From assembly GCA_001792895.1 (NCBI GenBank), contig MARA01000025.1, positions 62,001 to 126,000 of the forward strand: a DNA stretch of 64,000 nucleotides. Reading direction: 5' to 3'. This document shows positions 53,833-64,000 of the stretch, one piece after another. The DNA comes from Lentinus brumalis (Eukaryota > Basidiomycota > Agaricomycetes > Polyporales > Polyporaceae). The position numbers and the translations under genes are program-made. Position 1 is the first letter of the stretch; each line of letters begins with the position of its first letter. The notes below the pieces were generated by a model, which searched no databases, had not been told where the DNA came from, and saw only the letters and a list, made by a program, of their open reading frames with translations.

Positions 53833-55931
53833 AGGAGGGGTACACAGTTGGTTGAGAGTCTTCGTCCGGAAGTGGTGACGACAGCGAATGGGCATGTTTC
53901 CGTCGCATCGGGGTTCCTTGGCCCGTGGGGACGTATACGTGAGCTATGACTTGCGGCGGGATGAAACAGGTAAGATCGATTGAGCGGGCAGAACGAGGTA
54001 TATGAGTAGGCGTGACGAGACATACGCGAGTGGGCAAGAGGCAGAATAGATAGGTCGCAGGACGAGGTACAACTATGCCATCGAGCGACATAATCGTGGA
54101 TGACTCCATGCGTGGAGGCGAGTATTCGCTCTTCGCATACATCTGTGTCTAGGCCAACGCAATCTTGACTGCGATGACGGTCGATACGCAGCAGCTGGCT
54201 CGCGAACCACTGACCTCTCCCCGAGCTGTGGCGAGGAGATGTGCACATACCTGCGGCACGCGCAACTCGCCTGAATAGCTTCCGTAGGAGAGGTCTCGAA
54301 GGTTTGCGTGTACGTCACGGGCCAGATCGATAGGCGGAGAATGCACAGACCAGTTGCGTGCCGACCGCATGTCTGAGCATTCATGTCCGCATATGTGTGA
54401 GCGGAGAAGTTCACGAAGCGGACGGATGTGCATGCCCCACTCACAATCGCTTCGCGAAGCTCCGCTGAATGAGGGGTCGCAGGACTTTGCTTGGTGTCTG
54501 CGCCCAACCAGCGGCCGTCGGGGGCCGAGTCCCGGCTCCTCGCGCTCCCCAGGGACATGAGGCATGGTGATCGACCGGCTTTACGACATTGTCTGACGGA
54601 CGCGTTCAGGAAGGCGGGTGGATGTTTCATACTGCTATCATGTGGGTTGCTGGAGCACACCAGAGGCTACGGCAGACGTAAGGGATGTTCGAGCCCCTCT
54701 GTCAGCTGAGTAGGAACCTCAACATTTCGCTACGTTACCGGACGAACACTGAGCTAGAGTAGGCAAGTGTGAGTATATCTGACAGCATATGTTATCTGTC
54801 AACTCACCGCTGGATCAACACGACTTGTAACGAGCGTTCGGGCGCTGACATGTCGTGCAAAATGACGTGAATCATCCTCTCAGTGCATCCGCACCACCGG
54901 GCAGCTTGAGCGGTGAAGTATCTACAAAGCCAATCAGCTTGACACCTGACGAGAGGCCCGCCCACAGTCACGCATTACCAAGATATCCACCAACCTCGAG
55001 GCGGAGCTGCCGTAACGATTGCCCGCGAATGTTCGCAAAACCCTGAGTTGGGAGGGGGTGGTCCACCCACGCCGAGAAGAGCATTCACAAGACCGATTTA
55101 GGCTCCATTCTTATCCTGCTTCTTATCGGAGGATGAGGGCATCGTAGGCACGACCATCCGTTTCGTACAGATGGAAGCGCAGAGCCTACAATAACAGATG
55201 GCACGCGGTAGAAGGTCGGCCTGAATAGTGGTGTAGAAACACAGATGATCCGCACGCACCTCTGTACTATGTTCAGGTCCGCGACCGCCACGATGCCTGC
55301 CTCGATGGTCATCGGTTGGAGATATCGGCCTCGAGGCCGCGAGCAACCGCTGCACGATCGCTGGCCGTGTAGGAGCATGGGAAGGAGTGGCAGATATTTT
55401 GTTAGTCATGTAGTACGATACACAATCAGCAGAGCTGCCTGTCGAGGCCGACGGTGCTCTGAAAAGTGTAGTTGTCCTCGGTATTGTCACTGTTCGAGGC
55501 GGTTGCGGTTTGACCACGAGCGAGCGCCCGGATGCGCACGGATCAAGTGTGGTTACCGATTAGGAAGTTCTTTAAGAACAAGGCGGCGTGAGAGAGTCCT
55601 GCACTCGCTGTGGTTGATGTGGCTAGCAGTGTCCCAGGGAACCGCTGGAGGTGGCGAAATAGCGCATTTACTTACCACGGCGCTGGGAATTGGTCGAAGA
55701 TCGGCCCACACCAGTATCATCCGTTGAACGCCGGCGGGGAGGACACGTGGTAGAAGTCAGGTCGAGAAGGTACAGTAACGTTAAGCCGTCATGCCATCGA
55801 GAAATGTCGTAACGCAACTGGTTTGGCGCATTTGCAGATGGTTGGAAGGGGAAATACATGAGGCATACAACATACTCCGAAACACGAATCCGACGACCAT
55901 TCCGATGCCGTGCCGTAATCTTACGAACACC
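53833..55931. other. intergenic, no recognisable gene
   Basis: About 2.1 kb. Several overlapping open frames of 100-200 codons exist on the minus strand (for example 54073-54660), but they show no motif, no hydrophobic pattern and no plausible spliced product. I see no repeats or RNA genes. Confidence 0.4.
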
Positions 55932-57519
55932 CTATTCTACCGCCTTACCTAACGGAGTCTTAGCCATGACGCTGAGCACTTCATAAAGGACCTGTCCATC
56001 GGAAGTCCGGGTGAGCATGCCGAAGTGACGAACTTTTATGATGAACTTACGTCCGCCGCTGCCATCGTGGTCAGCTCGGCGTTCGTGTCGTACGCGGGGG
56101 CCACCTCGACGATGTCCGCGGAGACGATGTGCAAGCCATCGAGACCCCGCAGAATCGTCCGCAGCTCTCGCGTAGACCAACCTCCCGTCTCGGGGGTACC
56201 TGTAGCCGGGGCGAACGCAGGGTCGATTGAGTCAATCTGCCAGACGTCCACATGTTCGCTCAGTTTCGGCCCTTCCTGACGTTCAGCGGGACTCACGTCG
56301 ATAGAGAGATATACGGGCTTGTCGCCTACTGTCTCGCGGATTTTCTTGATGATGCCGTCGGTACCTGCAGAGCGATCGGACCTCAGGTGAGCGATCGCAT
56401 ACACGGGTGGGCAAATGACATACCGATGGTGTCAATCTCACGAGCCTCGATGCGCTGGAAGCCAGACGCGTCATCGTTTGCGTAGTCAGCTGGACCAGAA
56501 AGCGTTGTACGAATAGCGCCGTGCTGTAAGTGACGCGATCAACTAGGATCACCAGTCCTTTGGAGTGACGAATAGGAAGAGGGTGGGGAGAGAGAGAAGA
56601 AATGAAACTTGCAATTGACGAGCCGTTCTTAATCAATCCCTCCTGACTCGCCCAGTAAAAGTACGTGCCGTGATTAATAGCGGCTTGTTCGGAGGGTGCA
56701 CCGCCGAAGACCTCGGGCTTCCAGGTATCGAGGTGGCTGTCAAAGTGGATCACAGAAATCTGTCCGTATGCGCTGTAGATAGACCGTAGTAGCGGAAGAA
56801 CGATGGTGTGGTCTCCACCGAGGGTGATGATGCGAGGGTGGTGTTTGCCGTCCGCAGAGATGGGCACGAGAGGCTTCCCGGTGGTTGTGTCGTTTCCAAG
56901 GGCGGAGAAGGTCGGGCGGTGTAGAAGCTCCTTGTGACCGTCTTCGATCTGTTTGATTGCAACCTTATTGTCGTACGGTGTGACGGGGATGTCCCCGCAA
57001 TCTACCAGCTTCAGGCCGGCCAGGAACGGGTTGACGGTAAGGGGAACATTGTAGCCGCCATAGAGGGTCAGACGACGAGAGCCTGCCCGGATGCCCGCTG
57101 GCCCGAATCGAGCGCCGGGACGGTAAGAGGTCCCGGTATCCTGGATTCCGTGTGGAGGTCAGCATCGCTTCGGAAGGAAGGCTAGAACTGACGTACAAAA
57201 GGCGCTCCAAGAAAGGCGATATCGAATGGGACAGTCTTGTCTTTGCCCAGGCACTGCACCCATGGCAGCTTGGCAAAGGTTGCGATCCCAGAAAAGACGG
57301 AGTCCGCAGTCACTGCGAACAAGGCTCAGTAACTTGCAGCGGAGGATGGAGAGGAGATGCCCTACCTTCATTGTCACCGGGGTAGACGGCTTGGTAAGGA
57401 AACTTGACGTAGTCGAGGGGCATCTGCAAGTCGTGGTCGTGCTCCTCGTGAGCATGAACCGCTGCGGCGGCGACGGTCACAACGGCGACGACGAGAGAAG
57501 AGCGAATGAGGAGGTGCAT
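55932..57519 (-). CDS. secreted agmatinase/arginase-family ureohydrolase
   Basis: Manganese-dependent ureohydrolase, probably hydrolysing agmatine or another guanidino compound to urea and an amine. A signal peptide opens the protein ('[20 protein letters not shown]'), so the enzyme is predicted to enter the secretory pathway; the same is known for several basidiomycete homologues. Motifs: '[20 protein letters not shown]' + 'FGPAGIR', '[16 protein letters not shown]' (first Mn ligand His), '[14 protein letters not shown]' (D-x-H-x-D) and, after removal of an intron beginning gtgagtccc, '[21 protein letters not shown]' (S-x-D-x-D-x2-D-P), so all metal ligands are present. It ends '[12 protein letters not shown]'. 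Multiple short introns. A His/Asp-rich 'HEEHDHDL' follows the signal peptide. It is divergent from the MATE transporter with 660 bases between starts. Confidence 0.88.
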
Positions 57520-57576
57520 GTAGAGCTGGTATGCGAAATGATTCGCAGTGAGTTCAGCATGCGATGTCTGCCTTCA

Positions 57577-57584
57577 TTATAAAT
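57577..57584 (-). promoter_or_regulatory. TATA-like box of the ureohydrolase gene
   Basis: Minus strand ATTTATAATG about 60 bases before the ATG at 57519. Called on motif and spacing only. Confidence 0.4.
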
Positions 57585-58179
57585 GTTTTCAAAACCTTCG
57601 GGAATACACGCGAGAAATCTGCAGAGGCATGCCTGCAGGCCTCATGACCTTGTCGCGCGACTCCTGCCAGGTGAACCACGTACCAGATGAGAGATATGTA
57701 CAATAGAAGGGATGACGCGTTACGGCATTCTGTCCTGAACGATGGACGTCCGGCACATGAAAGACGTGGCCAAGTGTGGCTAGTCTTGTCTGTATGGAGC
57801 AGCGATCGACCAAAGTAGCCGCTTCCTATCTCTCGGAGTCGGCGCGTGGTGCGTGTTCAAGTCATACCCAAGTCGCGGTCCCAAGGCTGTATCCGCGACA
57901 ACTACGGACCCCGTTTCCGATGTACGACAGGCGATAGGGAATACCGACGGCACAGAATTTGCAACTCCGGAGATGGTGGAAGATCGCATGACTGAGGTTC
58001 GGAAATCAGTGTGGGCGTAGCTTGACGGACTTGAACGGGAAACATGCCCACCTTACACGCGTCCGGCTAGAGTAGAAGAGGCATCAGGCATCAAGTTGCA
58101 TCGTTGTATCCCAGCTCGGGGCTTCTGGGTGTTGTCACCACCGCCTCCCGTCCAAGTTCAAGTCCTCTCTCCCTCAATC

Positions 58180-60383
58180 ATGCCTGGTTCCGACGAACGC
58201 CAGCCCTTGTTGGCGAGCCTTGCTTCCAGGGAGAATGTACACGACTCCGACTGCGGGAGCTCGACGACGACGCTAGAGCCTGCGAGGACCTTGGGAGGAA
58301 CCGAAGCGCTTTCCTATAACGGCAGCGACGTGGTGGTTGAAGTGGAAGATTCGCAGGCGCTCGTACCTCTCTTCTCTTCTCTCCTCGTTGACTCCATACC
58401 CGGTGAGTCCTTGCATCCCTCTCTACGCGGCCCTACTGACGCTCTACCAAAGTTATTCTGTCGTATGTACTACAGAACTCCATTCAAACAGTGTCTGTCC
58501 TCGTCAGTGGTCGGTTAGGGCCCGACGAGCTGTCCGCAGCCGCTTTCTCCATGATGTTGGCGATGGTCACAGGTAAGTCGCGGTGCATCTTATTCGCCGT
58601 GATCGTCACCGAAGCTCAATTACAGGATGGTGTATCGCACTTGGTGGTACTACCGCCCTCGACACCATGGGGTCGCAGGCCTTTACCGGAGGCGACCGAG
58701 CTTCCGTGTCGATTCACCTCCAGCGCTGCATCGCGCTTCTCTGGCTGCTTTTCATCCCTGTCGCTTTCCTCTGGGCCTTCATAGAGCCCATACTTCTTCT
58801 CCTTGGCCAGGAGCAGCGCCTCAGTCATGACGTACAGTCCTTCTTACGCGTCCTGATCATCGGCGCGCCTGGGTACATCGGCTTCGAGAGTCTCAAGAAG
58901 TATCTGCAATGTCAAGGTATGTGATTCATCCATAGACTGATGGTCTAGGTTTGTGACGGACCCGATACCATCGGCCTGCGATGTGCAATGTACCATGGGC
59001 GTATCTGACCTCGGGCGTGACGTGTTACAGGGATCATGCGCGCATCCACTTACGTGTTGCTCGCTGTCGCACCCGTCAACCTAGCTCTGAACGTGTACTT
59101 CGTGCATTATGCGCAGCTTGGGCTGCTTGGGTCGCCCCTCGCTATCTCCATCACGTTCTGGCTGTGCTTCGTGCTTCTTGTTGGGTGGACGTGCTTGTCG
59201 CCACTGCACAGGAACAACCGGACATGGGCGGGCTTCCAGCCTGCAGTCATATTCGATACAGGGAGTTGCCTATCCTTCCTCAAGCTCGCTATACCTGGTA
59301 TCCTGATGGTCGGCACAGAGTGGTGAGTCGCCCCCCCTGGGACAGCGCGGTGCTTTCTGAGTTCGTTCGCAGGGCCGCCTTCGAGATCGTGGCGCTCGCA
59401 GCGGGGAGGCTTGGCTCGCTCCCTCTGGCTGCACAGTCAGTCATAATGACGACTGATCAAAGTGAGTTTGCGCCACGTTCTTCCGGCCCCCGCTGACACT
59501 GCGGGCGTTCAGTAATGAACACCATACCGTTCGGAATCGGTGAGCGAGGACGATCTTCACAACAGACCAAGCTCCTCACCTAGATTGACAAGGGGTTGCT
59601 GCTTCGGCCCGCGTGGGCAACTTTATCGGCGCACGGAGTGCCGTCGCTGCCAAACGCGCAAGTCATATGTCGGCTCTCCTGAGCGTGGTCATGGGCGCAG
59701 TCGTCATGACCCTCCTCATGGCCACGAAGGACGTAAGTGTTCAATTTTCGTTGTCAAATAACCGTTTGACATAACTTCGCGAATATGTCTGCGATGTCTT
59801 CTAGGTATTTGGGTATATTTATAGCGACGATGACGCCGTGGTCGAGCTCGTGAGCAAGGTCATGCCGCTGGTAGCATCCTTCCAGGTACGTTTGAACATC
59901 CAGCGATGCAATTTGTGGCTCATGACCGCGGCAGATTGCAGATGGGCTGGCGGGATCGTGTGGAGGCGTCCTGCGGGGCCAAGGTATGTCAGTCTGGCGG
60001 TGTCTAGGCGGAAGATTGCGGATTTGACACTATCCATAGGTCGACAGCACCTTGGAGCTCTGTTCAACCTTATAGCGTACTATGTCCTCGCACTGCCTCT
60101 AGGCATAACCCTCGCATTCCATCCGAAGACCCATATGGGGCTGCAAGGGCTGTGGATCGGTGCGTCGTATCTGTCAAGCATCTTCTAGGCGCATTGCACT
60201 CATCATTTTCAACCCGCAGGTCAGGTTGTTGCGCTGTTCATAGTCGGACTCAGCGAATACGGGGTGGTGTGGCTTGGTACTGACTGGGACCACGAGATTC
60301 AACGCGGAATCGAACGCAACCGGGCCGAAGCGAAGCGACGACAGATGCATGAGTACCCCCGCAATACCGGGGACGGTGCTTAG
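58180..60383 (+). CDS. MATE family efflux transporter, about ten exons
   Basis: Multidrug and toxic-compound extrusion antiporter in the plasma or vacuolar membrane, exporting organic cations or metabolites against H+ or Na+. After a polar N-terminus ('[20 protein letters not shown]', a di-leucine-like LL), the twelve-helix core is read through many short introns: '[20 protein letters not shown]' (family signature in TM1-2), '[17 protein letters not shown]' (the T-x-LDTL-x-xQAFGA-like block), '[18 protein letters not shown]', '[21 protein letters not shown]', '[11 protein letters not shown]', '[15 protein letters not shown]' and '[20 protein letters not shown]'. The tail is basic ('[15 protein letters not shown]') and stops at 60383. 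Frame is kept across the exons I could join; the gene looks intact. It resembles fungal ERC1-type MATE proteins. It shares an upstream region with the secreted ureohydrolase. Confidence 0.85.
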
Positions 60384-60983
60384 CAAGGACGTTGTACAAG
60401 AGATATCGATATCTGTATGTATTCGAGGTGCTTACCCACAAGCTGCCATGTCGTCTGTGCCACACCTCTCTGCGGGTTGTTCGGATTCGCCTACCTCATC
60501 CTCAGGACACCATCTCCAAAATACTACAGGTGCAGGGTCCAAGGCTGAGTGACATCTGCTGCAAGATGGCGGTTAGAGACAAGAGACGTAGCGCACAGGC
60601 TCGGTCCGGATCGCACCGGGCGGGCCATGGGCAAACGACCTAGACCCGCGCCGTCTTCCACGCCTCCGTGTTCGTTTTCGAGCCTCGACCGACCATTTGA
60701 GCCCTCATCGACCTTCTATACAGCTACGATGGCCCAGGCGTTGCTCACTAAGGCTGTTGCATGTGTAGACGACCTACAGAACAGCTTGAAGAAGTGGTTG
60801 AACAACCCATAGCTCGACCCAGACCCAGAAGGCATCTCTGTACCTATGTCTGTTCGGCCGAGGCGCGGCTGTCACGGGTAAGTATAGAAGGAGCCGAGGG
60901 GTATAATAGGAGCTCAGACGGTCGTCGTCACCCCGCATACCCACCGCACCACCACCACTAGACTTCTTGTACACGGACGAGAC
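60384..60983. other. intergenic, small unassigned frame
   Basis: About 600 bases. A short frame near 60627-60812 ends 'AQALLTKAVACVDDLQNSLK' + 'KWLNNP'. It looks amphipathic but has no known match that I recall. Otherwise this is the promoter region of the glycerol dehydrogenase gene. Confidence 0.35.
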
Positions 60984-62276
60984 ATGGTTAACCCAAACAA
61001 AGTCACCGAACGCCTCTTTCAGTCGCCATCAAAGTACATCCAAGGCCCCTATGCCATTCATAATGCGGCAAAATACCTCTCCAAACTCGGAAAGTCGCCT
61101 CTTCTGATCTGCGACGACATCGTCTGGAATATCGGTACGCACTGACCTGGGGATGCTTTCCAACGCAGCGCTGACTCTGCGTTCATAAGCCGGACAAAGC
61201 CTTGTGACTGCGCTTGAGTCTGCCCAGTTCAAGGTCCACCGCGCCGTCTTTGGCGGCGAAGCTTCACAGGAGGAGATCGGCCGTCTCAGCGTACTCGGCA
61301 AAGACAATCACTCCGACTTCGTCATCGCCCTCGGTGGGGGCAAGACGATCGACACTGCCAAGAGCGTCGCAGACGGGCTCGCGCTCCAGGTCGCGGTCAT
61401 TCCGACGACAGCCTCGACCGATGCGCCCTGCTCCGCGCTCTCCGTGCTCTACCGCCCGTCGGGCGAGTTTCACTGCTACACATTCTTCGACAAAAATCCG
61501 ACGATCGTCCTCGTCGACACGACCGTCGTCTCGCGGGCGCCGCCGCGCTTCCTTGCTGCCGGCATGGGCGACGCGATTGCGACGAACGTCGAGGCGCGCA
61601 GGTGCACGAACAGCACAAACTTCGGTGGTGGCCTGCAGACCGAGGTCTCGTCGGCGATCTGCCAGAAGTGCGAGGAAATCCTGTTCAAGTACGGCAAGCA
61701 GGCGTACGAGGCGAACAAGGCGCACGCTGTCACGCCCGCGCTCGAGGCCGTCGTCGAGGCGAACACCCTCTTGTCGGGATTGGGATTCGAATCTGGCGGG
61801 CTCGCTGCTGCGCATGCCGTAAGTCTATAGTGACCATCGACTCTTGTCGCATGCTTATCACGATCATATAGATTCACAACGGCATGACTGCAATCGAGGA
61901 GCTCCACACGCTGCTACACGGAGAGAAAGGTACGTCGATTGCGGCTTCCTCAATCGCGCGACCGAGCTAACAGGTTCATTCAGTCGCATTCGGCACGATT
62001 TGCCAGCTCGTCCTCGACGGCGTACCCACTTCGGAGCTCGATCGCTACATCGAGTTCATGCTCTCCGTGGACCTTCCCGTGAACTTCGAGCAGCTCGGGA
62101 TCCCTAACGTGAAGGACGAGAAACTGCGCGAGGTCGCCGAGCTCGCGTGTGCCGAGGGCGAGACGATCTGGAACCTCGACAGGGTGATCAACGTTGACTT
62201 CGTCTTCGGGGCCATCAAGGCCGCCGACGCTGCTGGCCGCGACTACATCCGGAGGACAGGGTGGAAGAAGGACTGA
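60984..62276 (+). CDS. glycerol dehydrogenase (iron-type, GldA-like), four exons
   Basis: NAD-dependent glycerol dehydrogenase of the metal-containing polyol dehydrogenase family, converting glycerol to dihydroxyacetone. Exons 60984-61134, 61190-61818, 61872-61929 and 61984-62276, all in frame. Motifs: 'RLFQSPSKYIQGPYAI' at the N-terminus as in bacterial GldA, 'VIALGGGKTIDTAKSVAD' (dinucleotide binding), 'VIPTTASTDAPCSALSVLY', 'FLAAGMGDAIATNVEAR' (metal-ligand Asp), 'GGLAAAH|AIHNGMTAIEELH' (metal-ligand His) and 'LLHGEKVAFGTICQLVL' (second His). The family usually has about 365-370 residues and this one has about 376. It is closer to bacterial GldA than to the aldo-keto-reductase glycerol dehydrogenases of many fungi, so an old transfer is possible, though the introns show it is established. 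Not clustered with other glycerol genes here. Confidence 0.9.
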
Positions 62277-63467
62277 TAGACCTAGACACTAGACACCGAA
62301 CGGACACTGAGCAACATTGTACAACAGCAGTCAATTGTATCTGTGATGTAGAACGGAAGACAAGATGCGATGCTGGCACTCACCTATGGTGACGCTGCGA
62401 GATTGGTTATCCGAGGGCTACTTCAGGCTACGTACATGTCAGTTGATTATTTCCGCAGACTCTGAATGACATATGCATCCCTTGCGCACTTGCTCAATTT
62501 TCCGGTGACGGCTTTTTGGAAGAAGTCAAAGTGTCGCCGCCGGCCGGAGGAGAGCTGGAACAACAGAATCAACTTTCTGGGGCGTCGAAGAGCCACATGG
62601 CGCTCGGCCATCACCGGGGAGGCGCGTCGCGGGATGCTTTGCCGACGTCGCAACAAGAGAGCAGCTTTCCTCGTTCGACCGTGAAGGCATGCTTCGATAT
62701 GCGGTTAATTCAGAAGACACGGGCAACACAGTATCATGCCCTAGGCATCACCAGCTTGGAAGAATCAGTCGAGTTGCTGCACGTACGGCCAATTCCAGCT
62801 CAGAATAACGCACATGACCGCGTTCGGTGTGTATACGCGTAACGCTCCCTCAGTCGCCATCCCACTTCTTCTCAAACTTCTGTCGCACCAAGATACGGAG
62901 GCTCAGACCAGGAGACTCGAGGCTACATGACTCTCACAGAGGACCAAGGGTATGTATGTATCGTTGTATGTAACTGTAGCCAAGCCTATAATTAAATGAT
63001 GAACGCTGAAGTCATCATTGCCATAGAGACGAGCAGCTACAACATACCGGCTCAAGACTGCGAAGGGAGACGCCTCATCGCTACCGGACGTGCTCATGCG
63101 GAGGATTGGAAGACGACGAGGAATTCGATCGGACGAAGGGAGAGGCGGACTTATGAGGCGGACGTGTCTAGGCCATCAGGAACAGGCTGAGGCTAATCGT
63201 TGACATCTCGCCGTTGCTTCATCATATCAAGCCCACCCACGACCGTCGGCAGAGCTGCTCCTTCTCTCGCCCCCGCAGGGCTCTTTCTTCGCGCCCCTTC
63301 GTTGTGTACAGACCCCTCACAGCGTCCCCGCCGTCGCTGGACTCTGGATGTCCACCTAACTTGTCGGCCTTCTCGCTGCTGTGCACCAAGCAGGACCAGC
63401 TGGACCGCGTCCGCTCCTTTCGCGGCTGCCATCTCAATCGCCGCCCTTTGCGTTGAGCAGGCTCCCC
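62277..63467. other. intergenic, no recognisable gene
   Basis: About 1.2 kb. Frames near 62466-62842 are Arg-rich and lack motifs. The last 250 bases are CT-rich leader-like sequence before the next gene. Confidence 0.4.
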
Positions 63468-64000
63468 ATGTTCTCTTCATCTTCCGCCGCCCTGGTCGGC
63501 TTCGGCTTCTCTCTCCTCGCCGCCGCACTCGTCCCCGCCGCAGACGCCAAGTTCGCGTCCATCCAGTTCTCCACCGTCAAGCAGTGCGGCAATTTCTCTG
63601 TGACGTTCCAAGGCGGAAAGGCTCCCGCGGCCCTTCCCCTCACCCTCTCTATCCTCCCGCTCAACGGCACCCCCGTCTTCATCCCTCTTCCCCTCGATGC
63701 CTGGAACAATACGTCAGAGACAGGTGCGGCGATCACCTTCCTTCCTTTATCCGAGGGTACCCAGTTCCTCGCATCCCTCGACGACGCGAACGGTCGCGGG
63801 ACCGCACTTGTGTCCGACGTGCTCGTTATCGAGGCGTCCGATACCGACGACACTTCGTGCCTCCCGACGAACCAAGCCCCGTTCGTGCCCCGGTACACGG
63901 TCAACGGCACCCTCAGCCAGTGTGAGTCCTTCTCTGTCGACTACGATCCCACACAGAACATCAGTTCGCCCACTATCCGCGCATTCGTGCCCAAGGGTGC
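63468..64000 (+). CDS. secreted or membrane-anchored protein, cut by window edge
   Basis: Open from the ATG at 63468 to the end of the window (177 codons, no stop). A signal peptide is clear ('LVGFGFSLLAAALVPAADAK'). The mature part shows two related modules: 'FASIQFSTVKQCGNFSVTFQ' ... 'TFLPLSEGTQFLASLDDANG' ... 'DTSCLPT', and then 'TVNGTLSQCESFSVDYDP' starting the second. I recall this two-module, Cys-containing extracellular architecture from many Agaricomycete proteins that later have a membrane helix and a cytoplasmic tail, but I know no function. Several N-glycosylation sequons are present (NGT, NTS, NIS). The 3' part lies beyond the window. Confidence 0.7.
   Translation, partial: MFSSSSAALVGFGFSLLAAALVPAADAKFASIQFSTVKQCGNFSVTFQGGKAPAALPLTLSILPLNGTPVFIPLPLDAWNNTSETGAAITFLPLSEGTQFLASLDDANGRGTALVSDVLVIEASDTDDTSCLPTNQAPFVPRYTVNGTLSQCESFSVDYDPTQNISSPTIRAFVPKG

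Noticed and set aside
54073..54660. 195-codon minus-strand frame
   Set aside because: No motif, odd Ser/Arg/Cys mix, no start or splice context; overlaps other frames of equal quality.

Overview
This window is nuclear DNA from a basidiomycete fungus. It fits a wood-decay-type Agaricomycete best, and a polypore-like genome is my inference. The grounds are G+C-rich genes on both strands, very short (about 45-60 bp) GT...AG introns, and families typical of that class: DUF4436 membrane protein, F-box/LRR proteins of the 'LPSEVLLQIF...HVCRAWR' type, a HET-domain protein, Ser/Thr/Pro-rich single-pass membrane proteins, small secreted proteins and a secreted ureohydrolase. I see no prokaryotic feature, CRISPR array, rRNA or convincing tRNA.

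Layout. 0-7 kb: a five-exon DUF4436 protein (-), a damaged member of a small secreted-protein family (-), an F-box fragment, and a conserved four-helix-type membrane protein (-) with an unusually long intron. 7.5-11.2 kb: a HUL5/UBE3C-type HECT ubiquitin ligase (+). 11.4-17.6 kb: an F-box relic, then the intact member of the secreted family (+; 764 residues), which has tandemly duplicated exons and long internal repeats, then a frameshifted F-box gene. 17.8-23.6 kb: a HET-domain protein with one frame break (-) and a large intact F-box protein (-). 23.6-28.6 kb: almost 5 kb without a recognisable gene, carrying local duplications. 28.6-34.5 kb: two F-box pseudogenes (+) facing one intact F-box gene (-). 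35.7-37.2 kb: two convergent secreted-protein genes, a CAP/PR-1 protein and a NIS1-like protein. 38.3-42 kb: one small unknown protein and a repeat-rich stretch with a LINE-like reverse-transcriptase relic. 42.6-50.2 kb: two Ser/Thr-rich membrane proteins flanking another F-box relic and an APH-type kinase. 51.8-64 kb: a housekeeping-like metabolic block: Gfo/Idh/MocA oxidoreductase (+), secreted agmatinase-like ureohydrolase (-), MATE transporter (+), glycerol dehydrogenase (+), and the start of a secreted protein cut by the window edge.

Themes. (1) Birth-and-death of F-box genes: eight copies or relics are spread over 4.7-45.2 kb, and only two have an open frame. (2) A secreted family with two head-to-head members at 3.0-3.9 and 12.9-15.5 kb. 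They share a signal peptide and a C-terminus with several conserved dibasic sites, while the middle has been rebuilt from repeats. This is the best candidate for something undescribed. (3) Several genes have a single frame break. From sequence alone I cannot separate real decay from assembly indels. Exon borders were placed by hand from splice consensus and frame continuity, and they are firm only where the text gives them.
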